This document shows positions 8,104-16,821 of a DNA stretch of 64,000 bases, in pieces; position 1 is the stretch's first letter, and the number at the start of each line of letters is the position of its first letter. The translations under genes and the position numbers were made by a program. A model generated the notes under the pieces. That model made no database searches, was not told the DNA's origin, and saw only the letters and a list, made by a program, of their open reading frames with translations. Location: assembly GCA_018662225.1 (NCBI GenBank), contig JABJGO010000049.1, positions 1-64,000 of the forward strand, given 5' to 3'. The DNA comes from Rhodospirillales bacterium (lineage in GTDB: Bacteria > Pseudomonadota > Alphaproteobacteria > Rhodospirillales > Casp-alpha2).

Positions 8104-8970
8104 TTAGTCGTTCAGGTCAGCCATATCCGTTCTGAGACCCAACAACAGTTCGCTGTAATCGGGGTGATCAGCCTCAATAATGCCATGACGGATCATGAAA
8201 TCAATCACCACCATGGCTGAATCATAGGCAAAGTCGTCTGTGTTTGTTATCCGGTCCAACAGCTTCTCGGCGGGCCACAGGGCGAATTCTTCAACCTCAC
8301 CATCTGTATTTTGCGGCGTGAAATCAGCGGGCAGTTCCAAATCGAAATTGTACTGTATGTATTGCAGCACCCCTTCCGGGCGTTCGGTACGAAAGCTGAT
8401 GCCGCCGACGGAGCGCGCCTGCTGGGCCAATGGCTTAGGGATGTTGGCTTCTTCGCCACATTCCTTGATCAGGTTCTCAACTAACGACAGGCCCGCCGGA
8501 TGGCCGCCGCTGACAATCAGGTCCAGCTTACCCGGAGATGTTTCTTTGGTCATGGATCGCTTGGCGACCCAGAACGAAAGGTCGCTCCCGCTTCGCACAA
8601 ACCCGTTCAGGTTTACCGCATAAATACGAATGCCGAACAGGACCGATGCCGCCCGTTCAATGTGAAACAGGCTGGGTGATTGTAAGCCGCTGCCAACAGA
8701 ATAAGGCTCACCACGCCAGCCGGGGATTTCACCCTTGTCGCGCAAAGCTTCAAGGCACGGTGCAACGGCCCTGGTTCGTTCATCGTGGCCGTTAAGTGAT
8801 GGCGATAACATGACCATGCCGTCGCTGACCTGAAACACATCGGGGAAGGCCGACAGTTCACCCGCAAAATGCGGCATCATCAGGCCCACGCGCATACCAT
8901 CCACCACAAAGGCGATGTAACCTGCCGGATCACAAGGTCGGACTTCCAATAGTCGGTCGGTGAGGCTCAT
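8104..8970 (-). CDS. DUF4743/Nudix hydrolase
   Basis: A 288-residue protein with an N-terminal DUF4743-like region (to about residue 120) and a Nudix domain. The Nudix box is the variant seen in the thiamine-related subfamily: GGHPAGLSLVENLIKECGEE, with the metal-binding core KECGEE in place of REVxEE. Homologues (yeast Tnr3 and plant relatives) are known to hydrolyse oxidised forms of thiamine diphosphate and so clean up damaged cofactor. That role is inferred here from the motif type only. GGAG is 11 bases before the ATG at 8970. It lies upstream of pip and downstream of gcrA, from which a strong terminator separates it. Confidence 0.8.
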   Translation of the reverse strand: MSLTDRLLEVRPCDPAGYIAFVVDGMRVGLMMPHFAGELSAFPDVFQVSDGMVMLSPSLNGHDERTRAVAPCLEALRDKGEIPGWRGEPYSVGSGLQSPSLFHIERAASVLFGIRIYAVNLNGFVRSGSDLSFWVAKRSMTKETSPGKLDLIVSGGHPAGLSLVENLIKECGEEANIPKPLAQQARSVGGISFRTERPEGVLQYIQYNFDLELPADFTPQNTDGEVEEFALWPAEKLLDRITNTDDFAYDSAMVVIDFMIRHGIIEADHPDYSELLLGLRTDMADLND

Positions 8971-9008
8971 GGCGTCTTGTTCTCCGTAACCAACGTACTG
9001 TACCGCGC

Positions 9009-9040
9009 AAAAAAGAAAGGCGCCACTAAGTGACGCCTTT
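9009..9040 (-). terminator. Intrinsic terminator of gcrA
   Basis: On the minus strand AAAGGCGTCACT pairs with AGTGGCGCCTTT (one mismatch), followed by CTTTTTT. The hairpin occupies 9016-9040 and the T-tract 9009-9015, 24 bases past the gcrA stop. It should isolate gcrA from the Nudix/pip pair. Confidence 0.9.
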
Positions 9041-9063
9041 CAATTTGAGTGAAGCTTGCCAAA

Positions 9064-9447
9064 TTACGCTGCGACGATTTTCCGACCGTCCTTGGTCACG
9101 CGCACATAGGCGCGGCGACAATGTTCGGCGCAGTAGGGTTTGTCCTGTACTGAATCTTTACCACAGAAACGGAACTCTTCCGTGCCGGGCTCACCATCAG
9201 GCCAACAGCACATGTTGGCACCCAGTTTGTCCAGCTTGATGATCTCGCCCAAAGGCTTCGCTGCTTTCTCAACAGACCGCCGGATGGGTGATTGCCGTTT
9301 GGGCAGGCCCAGCCGGTGAACTTTTCCCACAACCGCATTTTTGGTGATCCCCAAACGGTTGCCGATTTCACTGGTGGTAAGACCTTCTTCCCACAGCGCG
9401 ATAAGTGCGCTAATTCGTTCCGGTGTCCAATCGCTCGTCGTAGCCAT
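9064..9447 (-). CDS. gcrA: GcrA-family cell-cycle regulator
   Basis: A 127-residue protein of the alphaproteobacterial GcrA family. The N-terminal DNA-binding helices read WTPERISALIALWEEGLTTSEIG and continue LGITKNAVVGKVHRLGLPKR. The C-terminal region holds MCCWPDGEPGTEEFRFCG and CAEHC, which binds the sigma-70 domain 2 in Caulobacter. GcrA recruits RNA polymerase at promoters bearing methylated GANTC sites and drives cell-cycle genes. The protein is shorter than Caulobacter GcrA because the linker (residues 50-75) is compact; both conserved blocks are present. It is monocistronic, with its own terminator and divergent from the methylmalonyl-CoA mutase gene. Confidence 0.93.
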   Translation of the reverse strand: MATTSDWTPERISALIALWEEGLTTSEIGNRLGITKNAVVGKVHRLGLPKRQSPIRRSVEKAAKPLGEIIKLDKLGANMCCWPDGEPGTEEFRFCGKDSVQDKPYCAEHCRRAYVRVTKDGRKIVAA

Positions 9448-9751
9448 GCTTGTTTCCCCTTACGACACAAAACCCAAAAAGTGTGTTTATGTGCTCGCCA
9501 GCTGTTTTTAGTTGTTATTTGGTCTGCGACCACATGATGTCGTCGTTAATACTGTATTTTGTGGTTGGGGGCAACGGGAATGGCACATTTTGTTGTGGAT
9601 AAGGGGATGTCAAGGCCGATTCCGTAAAAATCTGTGGAAAAAACTGACTAAAATCCAGAAAAACCATGAAAAAACACTCTCCATGTTGCAGTGCACAATG
9701 TATACTCCGCCGCAATGTCATACGAATTAACATCGCGCGGAGATAAAGTGC
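9448..9751. promoter_or_regulatory. Divergent intergenic region gcrA / methylmalonyl-CoA mutase
   Basis: These 304 bases contain no convincing gene. They should hold both divergent promoters. A GATTC site (9618-9622, the GANTC methylation sequence that GcrA and CcrM act on) lies in the middle, and GGAG at 9739-9742 is the ribosome binding site of the mutase. TATACT at 9700-9705 is a possible -10 element for the mutase promoter, without a clear -35. No terminator or structured RNA was recognised. Confidence 0.45.
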
Positions 9752-11908
9752 ATGAGCACGGATAATAAAAACGCCACGGTCAACAATTGGCAGGAAGCCG
9801 CCACAAAGGAATATAAGGGCACAGCCCCCGAAGACCGGACGTGGATGACGCCCGAAGGCATTCCGGTGAAGCAGCTTTACACGGCGGCTGATCTGGAAGC
9901 GATGGAGGGTACCGACACCATGCCGGGTTTCGCGCCCTATACGCGTGGCCCACGCGCGACCATGTACACGGGTCGACCGTGGACCATTCGACAGTACGCC
10001 GGTTTCTCCACCGCCGAAGAATCCAACAAGTTCTATCGCGATAACCTGGCAGGCGGTCAAAAAGGCCTGTCGGTTGCGTTCGATCTGGCCACGCACCGGG
10101 GGTATGATTCCGATCACCCGCGTGTTGTGGGCGATGTGGGCAAAGCCGGGGTTGCCATCGACAGTGTTGAAGATATGAAAATTCTGTTCGACGGCATCCC
10201 GCTGGATGAGATGAGCGTCAGCATGACCATGAACGGTGCCGTCCTGCCTGTGCTGGCGGGCTATATCGTGGCCGCCGAAGAACAGGGCGTTGCGCCCGAT
10301 AAACTATCCGGCACCATTCAGAACGATATTCTGAAAGAGTTCATGGTCCGTAACACCTTTATCTATCCGCCCGAGCCCAGCATGCGGGCCGTGGCTGATA
10401 TTATTGAGTACACGTCAACCAACATGCCACGTTTCAACTCCATCTCCATTTCCGGCTATCACATGCAGGAAGCTGGCGCGACCGCGGTTCAGGAACTGGC
10501 CTTCACCATTGCGGACGGGGTTGAGTATGTTCGCGCTGCCTTGTCCAAAGGCCTGGATGTGGACGCTTTTGCGCCGCGCCTGTCGTTCTTTTTCGCGATC
10601 GGCATGAACTTTTTTATGGAGATCGCCAAGCTGCGCGCCGCGCGTTTGTTGTGGGCGGAACAGATGGCCCCGTTCAAACCCACCAACCCGCAAAGCTCCA
10701 TGCTGCGCACCCATTGCCAGACTTCGGGCGTGTCGCTGACAGAGAAGGATCCTTACAATAACGTGGTCCGCACCACCATTGAAGCCATGGCCGCTGTGCT
10801 GGGTGGCACGCAGAGTCTGCACACCAATGCGCTGGACGAAGCCGTTGCGTTGCCGACACCATTCTCGGCCCGCATCGCGCGTAACACGCAACTGGTCCTG
10901 GCCGAAGAAACCGGCATCACCAACGTGATCGATCCGCTCGGCGGCAGCTACTATGTGGAAAGCCTGACCGCGTCCATCGCCAGCGAGGCCCGCAAGCTGA
11001 TTAAGGACGTGGAAGACCTGGGCGGTATGACCAAGGCCGTTGAATCCGGCATGCCCAAACGCGCTATCGAAGAATCCGCCACGCGCCGGCAGGCCCGCGT
11101 GGACCTGGGCGAAGACGTGGTTGTGGGGGTGAACAAGTATCCACTGGATCAGGAAGCCGAGCTGAATATTCTGGAAATCGACAACACGGCGGTCCGCGAA
11201 AACCAGATCGCAAGGCTGAACCATATCCGCGCCACCCGTGACGAGGCCGCCTGTCAGGCCACGCTTGATGCGCTGACCGCAGCGGCGGAAAGTGGCGAAG
11301 GAAATCTGCTGGAACTATCCATCAATGCCTCGCGTGCGCGTGCTTCGGGTGGTGAAATTACCCAAGCGTTGGAAAAAGTATATGGCCGCCATCAACCCAT
11401 CACCACTTCTATTCACGGGGTTTATTCCAAAGCCTACGAAGGTGACGAGGAATTCGAATCCATCCGCAGTGACGTGGCCACGTTTGAGAAAACAGAAGGC
11501 CGCCGACCTAGAATGTTAGTCGCCAAAATGGGTCAGGACGGTCACGACCGCGGTGCCAAGATCATCGCCACGGCCTTTGCCGACATCGGCTTTGATGTGG
11601 ACATCGGTGCGCTGTTCCAGACACCTGATGAGACCGCCCGCGAAGCCATCGAAAACGATGTGCACGTGGTTGGAGTGTCCTCACAAGCGGCCGGACACAA
11701 AACACTGGTGCCGCTACTACTCAAGGCACTGGCCGATCAGGACGCATCCGATATTCTGGTTGTGGTGGGCGGCGTTATCCCGGCCCAGGATCACGAGTTC
11801 CTAAAGGGCGAAGGTGTTGCCGCGATCTTTGGGCCGGGTACGCATATACCGACGGCGGCTCGGGAAATTCTTGGGGTGATTAAGAAGCAGCGTGAGGCGG
11901 CGGCCTGA
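9752..11908 (+). CDS. scpA: Methylmalonyl-CoA mutase
   Basis: A 718-residue adenosylcobalamin enzyme that interconverts succinyl-CoA and (R)-methylmalonyl-CoA, used in propionate and branched-chain amino acid breakdown. The substrate-binding TIM barrel fills the first ~560 residues ([46 protein letters not shown]). The B12 domain follows, with the DxHxxG cobalt-ligand motif in [14 protein letters not shown] at about residue 597 and GGVIP further on. The length matches single-gene (ScpA/McmA, homodimeric) or large-subunit forms; no small subunit, epimerase or MeaB-type GTPase is adjacent. GGAG lies nine bases upstream of the ATG. Its 3' end overlaps the antisense end of the capsid gene by 29 bases. 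Confidence 0.96.
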   Translation: MSTDNKNATVNNWQEAATKEYKGTAPEDRTWMTPEGIPVKQLYTAADLEAMEGTDTMPGFAPYTRGPRATMYTGRPWTIRQYAGFSTAEESNKFYRDNLAGGQKGLSVAFDLATHRGYDSDHPRVVGDVGKAGVAIDSVEDMKILFDGIPLDEMSVSMTMNGAVLPVLAGYIVAAEEQGVAPDKLSGTIQNDILKEFMVRNTFIYPPEPSMRAVADIIEYTSTNMPRFNSISISGYHMQEAGATAVQELAFTIADGVEYVRAALSKGLDVDAFAPRLSFFFAIGMNFFMEIAKLRAARLLWAEQMAPFKPTNPQSSMLRTHCQTSGVSLTEKDPYNNVVRTTIEAMAAVLGGTQSLHTNALDEAVALPTPFSARIARNTQLVLAEETGITNVIDPLGGSYYVESLTASIASEARKLIKDVEDLGGMTKAVESGMPKRAIEESATRRQARVDLGEDVVVGVNKYPLDQEAELNILEIDNTAVRENQIARLNHIRATRDEAACQATLDALTAAAESGEGNLLELSINASRARASGGEITQALEKVYGRHQPITTSIHGVYSKAYEGDEEFESIRSDVATFEKTEGRRPRMLVAKMGQDGHDRGAKIIATAFADIGFDVDIGALFQTPDETAREAIENDVHVVGVSSQAAGHKTLVPLLLKALADQDASDILVVVGGVIPAQDHEFLKGEGVAAIFGPGTHIPTAAREILGVIKKQREAAA

Positions 11909-12725
11909 TTGGGACTTGACTGGCATTGCCCGTTAATACAATTGCGAATATATTTGCCTTATGAAAAATGCCACTATTGTTAATGAAATTTGCGGCGCGA
12001 TCACCGTGCCATGTGACGTCCGTTTTGACGTCTGACCCGATGGCGTGACCGATCGCGGTGCGGTGATACCAGTAACAATACCGGATGCTACTTGCTTTGG
12101 TCAGACCAGAATGCGGAATCCACAGGGCACCCAGCCATTTCTTGGCTTGTGTGCCACGCCAGGGAAGTTCGTCTTCTCCCACGTAATCCGCGTTGGCAAA
12201 CTCCTGAATGTTCAGCAGGTCAGACCATTGTTTCCAGCCAACGGCCGCGTACCGTTCACCGTCATCCGGTACATCGGCCTCGCCCAGCATTTCGAACGCT
12301 GTCAGGACTTTGTCCTTGGTCAGGCCGTCGGAGCCATCACCGGCATAGTTGGTTGATGTATCGAACTGGTTAATGATCAGCTCGTCGGTCTTGCGACCCA
12401 GTGCATAAGCACCAGCACGCGCGGTGACTGTCCGCTCATTTGTGTTGGCTTTGAGCTCATCAAGTGAATCCACCCAGTCACCAGCATAAAAATCTGATAA
12501 CTGACATTCCACAGGGGTGTGGTCGATGTTCATGACGGGCACTTTGCCATGGCGTGCTTTGGTGCTGGCGGTCCCTTTTCCAACTTTCTGGAAAGTGGTG
12601 CTAGCGCCGATAATGCTGTCCTTTACACGGACAGTATTTCGCAGTTTTGAGCCCATCTGCTGGTATTGCAAATGAACGTCAGCCTGAAAGTGCTTCACGA
12701 ACGATTGTTCGACGGTTGTCGACAT
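11880..12725 (-). CDS. Phage major capsid protein, probable altered C-terminus
   Basis: A 281-residue protein resembling the major capsid proteins of some podoviruses: [24 protein letters not shown] at the start, then [17 protein letters not shown] and the coat-fold region with [12 protein letters not shown], ending in [11 protein letters not shown]. After that point the last ~30 residues do not look like a capsid C-terminus (basic, with a [10 protein letters not shown] end) and are encoded partly antisense to the mutase gene. A deletion or frameshift at about 11,990 that moved the stop is likely. GGAGAACGGA precedes the ATG at 12725. It is separated from the scaffold gene by the two sensor genes and the peptidoglycan-binding gene. 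Confidence 0.75.
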   Translation of the reverse strand: MSTTVEQSFVKHFQADVHLQYQQMGSKLRNTVRVKDSIIGASTTFQKVGKGTASTKARHGKVPVMNIDHTPVECQLSDFYAGDWVDSLDELKANTNERTVTARAGAYALGRKTDELIINQFDTSTNYAGDGSDGLTKDKVLTAFEMLGEADVPDDGERYAAVGWKQWSDLLNIQEFANADYVGEDELPWRGTQAKKWLGALWIPHSGLTKASSIRYCYWYHRTAIGHAIGSDVKTDVTWHGDRAANFINNSGIFHKANIFAIVLTGNASQVPIRPPPHAAS

Positions 12726-13019
12726 TCCGTTCTCCTATATTGGGTTGATTTGAAGGGTGTGGTGTTATCGAAAGCCTGCGCTGTCTGCAGCAACGGGTGG
12801 ATTCCGGCACCATGGGTTGAAGCGGGCCGGGGATTCCGGTTCTCCGCAACAATTGGTTAATGGGCTTGCCCAAGGCGATGAATCATTGACATCGCTTGGA
12901 AAATCACCATTTGAAAAGATAAGGTTACTCAAAATGTTAGGGTTATTGGGGTGACCGAGCTAATAATTAACTGTCTATGGTGTACACAGGCAGTGTCTAG
13001 TAATGGGGCATGACTAACC
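12726..13019. other. Intergenic region between capsid and chemoreceptor-like gene
   Basis: There are 294 bases without a recognisable gene. The start-proximal part serves the capsid gene on the minus strand (ribosome binding site at 12729-12732). A hairpin of about ten base pairs (CCAAGGCGATG with CATCGCTTGG) lies around 12867-12901 without a T-tract on the plus strand. The AT-rich stretch 12900-12975 probably carries the promoter of the plus-strand sensor genes. Confidence 0.4.
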
Positions 13020-13730
13020 GTGACATTGAGTTCTTCTGTGCAAAATACTGATTTCGAACGCGAAACGAGTGACCTTTTTGGCCATTGTTTGCAGGCGTTC
13101 CACTCTTTTGGCTCGTTGAATGAGCTGGCCGAAGACATGCGCGTTCTATCCCTGAATGCTGAGCTGGCTGCTGGCCGAGCCGGTGAAAGGGGCGCATCCG
13201 TACGGGTGCTGACACAATATACCCGTGAGCTGGTCTACCGGTTAAATTCCACCGAGATGCGCATCAGCGATCTTAAAGGGCAAATGTATGGCCACAGCGT
13301 CAGCGCCATCCGGACACTTCGTCAGAAATCCATCCTTGAACGCACGTCGCGTTCTGTCCAAACGGTTGCGGACGGCTCGGAGACGGCCGCCAGCGCCCTG
13401 GTGCATGTAAACAATGCGCACCACCTGGTGTTTGAAGAAACAATTGTGGCTGTCACAGAGATGGTCGCCTGTGTGAACAATTTATCAGATGCCGCAGAAG
13501 GTGTGACAAACGTTGGTTCACAAGCGGCGAGCATTTCCACGAACATTGCGATCGAAGCGGCGCTTTCTGGCGAATTCGAAGCGGAATTCAGTCAGGTTGC
13601 TCATGCCATGCAGGGCTACGTTGAGCAGCTTCGAAAGATGGCCGACGTCGCAGGTCGGACGATCCAAAATGCCATTTCATTGGGCAGCAACCTTCAACAA
13701 CAAGCGACGAGTAATCTCGGCGCTAAGTAA
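13020..13730 (+). CDS. Cytoplasmic chemoreceptor-like (MCP-type) signalling protein
   Basis: A 236-residue, largely helical protein without membrane segments or a sensor domain. Residues 33-72 read LNELAEDMRVLSLNAELAAG, then RAGERGASVRVLTQYTREL, a degenerate copy of the chemoreceptor hairpin tip (compare ALNAAIEAARAGE-G-GFAVVA-EVR). A second, weaker tip-like stretch is at 160-205 (ISTNIAIEAALSGEFEAEFSQVA). It could couple to CheA/CheW or be a standalone coiled coil. It is followed after 30 bases by the ODP-globin fusion on the same strand, and soluble receptors that rely on ODP sensors are known. The start codon is GTG with no strong Shine-Dalgarno; TTG 13026 and GTG 13038 are alternatives. 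The two plus-strand genes sit inside phage genes. Confidence 0.6.
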   Translation: MTLSSSVQNTDFERETSDLFGHCLQAFHSFGSLNELAEDMRVLSLNAELAAGRAGERGASVRVLTQYTRELVYRLNSTEMRISDLKGQMYGHSVSAIRTLRQKSILERTSRSVQTVADGSETAASALVHVNNAHHLVFEETIVAVTEMVACVNNLSDAAEGVTNVGSQAASISTNIAIEAALSGEFEAEFSQVAHAMQGYVEQLRKMADVAGRTIQNAISLGSNLQQQATSNLGAK

Positions 13731-13760
13731 TTCACCGCTTAATTCAACGGGATATAGACG

Positions 13761-15482
13761 ATGAGATGCCAAACACTCTCCAAAAATGATGGTCATACCT
13801 GGTATGCGTTCGGGCAGGATCCAGGCAAGCATGACAAGATCATTGATACGAACCAGATCGTTCTGAATTCGGGCGGCGAGACGGTGTTGCTTGATCCGGG
13901 TGGGATGGAAGTATTCCCTGCCTTCCTTACGGCACTAAGCGAAAAAGTATCAATCGATTCCATCAAGCACATTTTTCTGTCTCATCAGGATCCTGATATC
14001 TGTTCATCGCTACTTCTTTGGCGCCAAGTTTGCCCGAAAGAGGTAAACATCTATGTGCCGTGGATGTGGCAGGATTTTGTTGCTCATTTCGATGTGGATG
14101 CGAAAACCATTCCTGTGCCCGATGAAGGCATGACCATCAATTTGGCAAATGGTCGCAGCCTCGAAATGATACCGGCGCATTATCTTCATTCACCGGGCAA
14201 TTTGAATCTGTATGACCCGATGGCGAGGTTGCTGTTTAGTGGCGAAATCGGTGCGGCAACCTTGCCCCACAATGATTCTGGTTCGTTCTACGTGAAGAAT
14301 TTCAGTTCACACGTTGAATACATGGAAGACTTCCATAAGCGTTGGATGGTATCAACCGATGCCCGTGATGCCTGGATTTCCCAAGTGCGGCGATTGAAGG
14401 TGGACATGATCGTTCCGCAGCGCGGCCTGGCCTTCAAGGAAGATGATGTTGAAAATTTCCTGACCTGGTTTGCCGAAGTGGAATTGGGTGGCGGTATCGC
14501 TGCCATGCTGGATGAAGGAGCCGTTCGGAGCGCGGCACCAAAAATTGAAGCGGCCAAGCCCGCCCCAAAACCTGAGCCAATAGCGGAAGAACCCAAGAAA
14601 GCAACACCGCCCCCGCCCCCGCCACCACCACCCGCGGAGCCGGAAGGTCCCTTTACGGCCAAACAGATTGAGCTTGTGCAGTCCACGTTCTCAGAAGTAG
14701 CCAAGATCAAGGAGGCCGCCGCCGAGCTATTCTATGGCCGCCTGTTTGAAATGGATCCGAAACTGGAATCCCTGTTCAGCGGTGATTTAAAAGAACAGGG
14801 TAAGGCGTTGATGGGTATGATCGCTGTTGCTGTTAATGGCCTGAACAAACTGGATACCATTGTGCCTGCTGTGCAGGAACTGGGTGTTCGCCATGCCGGA
14901 TACGGTGTGGCAGAAAAGGATTACGACACGGTTGCCGGTGCGTTGCTTTGGACGCTGGAACAAGGCCTGGGTGATTTATACACACCTGAAGTTGCTGAAG
15001 CATGGACCGCTGTTTACGTGGTCTTGGCGACAACCATGAAGGATGCCGCCAAGAATGCAGACACGCCAGCAGACACGCCCGCAGGCCCACAACCCGGGAA
15101 CGCCGATGGATCATTGATCATCAAGAGTGATGCGTCATTGTTTGCCCGACTGGGTGGTGAGCCTGCTATCGATATTGTCGTGGATGCGCTATACACCCGC
15201 GTCGTGGATGACCCACGTTTGTCCAGTTTCTATGACGGAGTGGATATTGCTGCGTTAAAGAAATCATACAAGTCGTATCTGGGCGAGATATTTGGCGGCC
15301 CGGATCAATACACCGGAAAATCTTTGAAAGACGCCCATGCGGCGCTGGGTCTGGACGCTTCGCATGTGGATGCGCTTATCCAGCATTTTCAAAGTGTCCT
15401 AACGGATTTCCAGGTGGACGGTGGTGTGATCGGCGAGATTTCTCAGCTTCTCGATTCCAGTAAATCCGAAGTTCTTGGCTAG
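13761..15482 (+). CDS. ODP-type metallo-beta-lactamase fold / globin / truncated haemoglobin fusion
   Basis: A 573-residue protein with three putative oxygen-binding modules. Residues 1-250 form a metallo-beta-lactamase fold of the ODP (oxygen-binding di-iron protein) type: FLSHQDPDI (His75), PAHYLHSPGNLNLYDP (His143), SGEIGA (Glu162) and IVPQRG (219-222). A Pro-rich linker spans 255-297 with a run of nine prolines. Residues 299-430 are a globin with probable proximal His378 in LGVRHAGYG. Residues 455-568 are a truncated haemoglobin of group 1 type, RLGGEPAIDIVVDALYTRVV, with probable proximal His526 in KDAHAALGL. No signal peptide or membrane segment is visible. It is co-oriented with the chemoreceptor-like gene, suggesting an O2/NO sensor feeding that protein. 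Detoxification is an alternative. Its stop overlaps the convergent phage gene at CTAG. Confidence 0.8.
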   Translation: MRCQTLSKNDGHTWYAFGQDPGKHDKIIDTNQIVLNSGGETVLLDPGGMEVFPAFLTALSEKVSIDSIKHIFLSHQDPDICSSLLLWRQVCPKEVNIYVPWMWQDFVAHFDVDAKTIPVPDEGMTINLANGRSLEMIPAHYLHSPGNLNLYDPMARLLFSGEIGAATLPHNDSGSFYVKNFSSHVEYMEDFHKRWMVSTDARDAWISQVRRLKVDMIVPQRGLAFKEDDVENFLTWFAEVELGGGIAAMLDEGAVRSAAPKIEAAKPAPKPEPIAEEPKKATPPPPPPPPPAEPEGPFTAKQIELVQSTFSEVAKIKEAAAELFYGRLFEMDPKLESLFSGDLKEQGKALMGMIAVAVNGLNKLDTIVPAVQELGVRHAGYGVAEKDYDTVAGALLWTLEQGLGDLYTPEVAEAWTAVYVVLATTMKDAAKNADTPADTPAGPQPGNADGSLIIKSDASLFARLGGEPAIDIVVDALYTRVVDDPRLSSFYDGVDIAALKKSYKSYLGEIFGGPDQYTGKSLKDAHAALGLDASHVDALIQHFQSVLTDFQVDGGVIGEISQLLDSSKSEVLG

Positions 15483-15922
15483 TCGCGCGCGGGCGTAATG
15501 CCGCCTGTCTCTGCTAACAAAGATGCCGCTTCCTGGACCATACCACCAGTCTGTGTATTTGCCCCTGGATGCTCTACGTCCATGGCACGCTTAACCGCAA
15601 CCATGGTGGTGCCCGTTGGCGTGATGCGAGCGGTGGTCGGCAGGCTGGCCCGTTTCTGAAATGCCATAATGGCCTGGCGCAGACGTTCACCATAAAATCC
15701 GGTTGGCCCCTCGGTCTGTTTCAGGTCAAGTTCACCCACATGATCCATCAGTATTTCTACGCGGGCCACATCGTCTGGGGTATTTTCATCGTTTGGCCCG
15801 ACGGGTGATGTGATGTTGAAAACGTCAGACATGCCGCGAAATTTATCCTGGCTGCCATCGTCACTCATGAGCCGTCCAAATGGGTCGGGTCGGTTTTTGT
15901 TGGGCTCTATATGATTTTCCAT
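15479..15922 (-). CDS. Phage-associated peptidoglycan-binding-domain protein
   Basis: A 147-residue protein. The central part (about residues 47-92: VARVEILMDHVGELD, then GFYGERLRQAIMAFQKRASL) matches the peptidoglycan-binding type 1 fold, in which a FQ preceded by ERLRQAI closes the repeat. There is no signal peptide or catalytic domain. In alphaproteobacterial prophages small proteins with this domain sit next to capsid genes and may be virion components. The gene starts at ATG 15922 with AGGAG (complement of about 15931-15935) upstream, and a strong terminator hairpin lies between it and the scaffold gene. Its end meets the convergent ODP-globin gene with a four-base overlap. Confidence 0.6.
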   Translation of the reverse strand: MENHIEPNKNRPDPFGRLMSDDGSQDKFRGMSDVFNITSPVGPNDENTPDDVARVEILMDHVGELDLKQTEGPTGFYGERLRQAIMAFQKRASLPTTARITPTGTTMVAVKRAMDVEHPGANTQTGGMVQEAASLLAETGGITPARD

Positions 15923-15942
15923 TGAAATGATCTCCTGTTATG

Positions 15943-15976
15943 AAAAATGGGGGATCGTGCCCGGGCACAATCCCCC
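15943..15976 (-). terminator. Intrinsic terminator after the scaffold gene
   Basis: On the minus strand GGGGGATTGTGCCC pairs with GGGCACGATCCCCC (one mismatch) and is followed by ATTTTTC. The hairpin occupies 15949-15976 and the T-run 15943-15947. It lies between the scaffold gene and the peptidoglycan-binding gene and should lower expression of the latter relative to the head genes, unless that gene has its own promoter. Confidence 0.85.
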
Positions 15977-16018
15977 ATGCGGTGGGTGCTGCGGAAAGGC
16001 ACGCGCTCACCACCGCAT
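15977..16018. repeat. Second hairpin behind the scaffold gene
   Basis: ATGCGGTGG (15977-15985) pairs perfectly with CCACCGCAT (16010-16018); an inner GTGC/GCAC pair extends the fold. It abuts the terminator hairpin. It has no T-tract of its own on either strand, so it may be an RNA-stability element or part of a two-stem terminator. Confidence 0.6.
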
Positions 16019-16083
16019 ATACGGGTGCCTTTGGTCGTTGGGTAATTTAGATGTTCAGATGTTGTCGGAGGCAGGCTGTTGTC

Positions 16084-16791
16084 TTATCCCGGATATAGCG
16101 TCTTGAAGCCTTGCCGGACCTGATCAATGAACGCCGGATCCTGATCACGCCAGTAACGTGGATCGTGCATCATTCTTTTCAGATCGGTTTCGCTCATACC
16201 AGAAGTGGCTTGCCCTTGATTGGCCAGAATTGCCGGTTCGCCCGAAGACATCATCTGTTGCATGGCGATCACGCCGCCGAAGCTGGATGACAACGCGGTG
16301 AAGGCTTCTGGTGGTAGATTCTTCTGACCCCAGTTACCAATCTCGCGAGACATGATTTGCCATTTTTCCTGCCCACCGAAATGATTTTCCAGCTTGGTTG
16401 CCTCGGCGTTTTTTTCCAGGTTGCCAGACACTGCATCCATCATCGGTAGTAACTTCTCTTTCGCAAGATCATACACCAGTTGGGCCTGCGCCTGTGAAAA
16501 GCCCGCAGCGTGAAGACGGCTGTTGATGTCGGAATCCGCAACAAGGGCCGGGTGGTCAGTGATAACATTATACTGGTCCGGGCTATCGGGAATTTCGGTA
16601 GTCGTTTCGCTCATTCTGCTTTCGAGTTCGCTGTAGGATTTCAACAGGGCTTCGGTTCGGACAGTTCCGAGTTGTCCATCCCAAAACTTATTCGGCACAT
16701 GATCAGGACGAGCGTTTTGTTTTTCCTCGAGGCTGGTTGCACCCGGGTCGGGTGTGTTTGGGGCGCTTTGGGGAAGTTGTTCGGTATCCAT
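16084..16791 (-). CDS. Phage capsid assembly (scaffolding) protein
   Basis: A 235-residue acidic, hydrophilic protein with T7 gp9-type scaffold features: a disordered N-terminus rich in Pro, Glu and Asn, then NKFWDGQLGTVRTEALLKSY, PDQYNV, and the central YDLAKEKLLPMMDAVSG and HFGGQEKWQ segments. It ends in a charged tail (RQGFKTLYPG). In T7-like phages the scaffold sits between portal and capsid and is lost from mature heads. Here it follows the Bbp19-like gene on the same strand and is followed by a strong terminator. The assignment rests on composition, motif and position. Confidence 0.7.
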   Translation of the reverse strand: MDTEQLPQSAPNTPDPGATSLEEKQNARPDHVPNKFWDGQLGTVRTEALLKSYSELESRMSETTTEIPDSPDQYNVITDHPALVADSDINSRLHAAGFSQAQAQLVYDLAKEKLLPMMDAVSGNLEKNAEATKLENHFGGQEKWQIMSREIGNWGQKNLPPEAFTALSSSFGGVIAMQQMMSSGEPAILANQGQATSGMSETDLKRMMHDPRYWRDQDPAFIDQVRQGFKTLYPG

Positions 16792-16821
16792 ATAACAGTC
16801 CTTTTTCAGAGGTTCAGAAAG

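Noticed and set aside
9684-9696. TTGCAGTGCACAA as a fatty-acid regulator site before the mutase gene
   Set aside because: It is only partly symmetrical and I cannot tie it to a defined regulator consensus.
10415-11224. 269-residue open frame opposite methylmalonyl-CoA mutase
   Set aside because: It is fully contained in a strongly conserved gene on the other strand and looks like a high-GC shadow.
12867-12901. Hairpin CCAAGGCGATG/CATCGCTTGG
   Set aside because: It has no T-tract and one bulge; there is too little to call a terminator.
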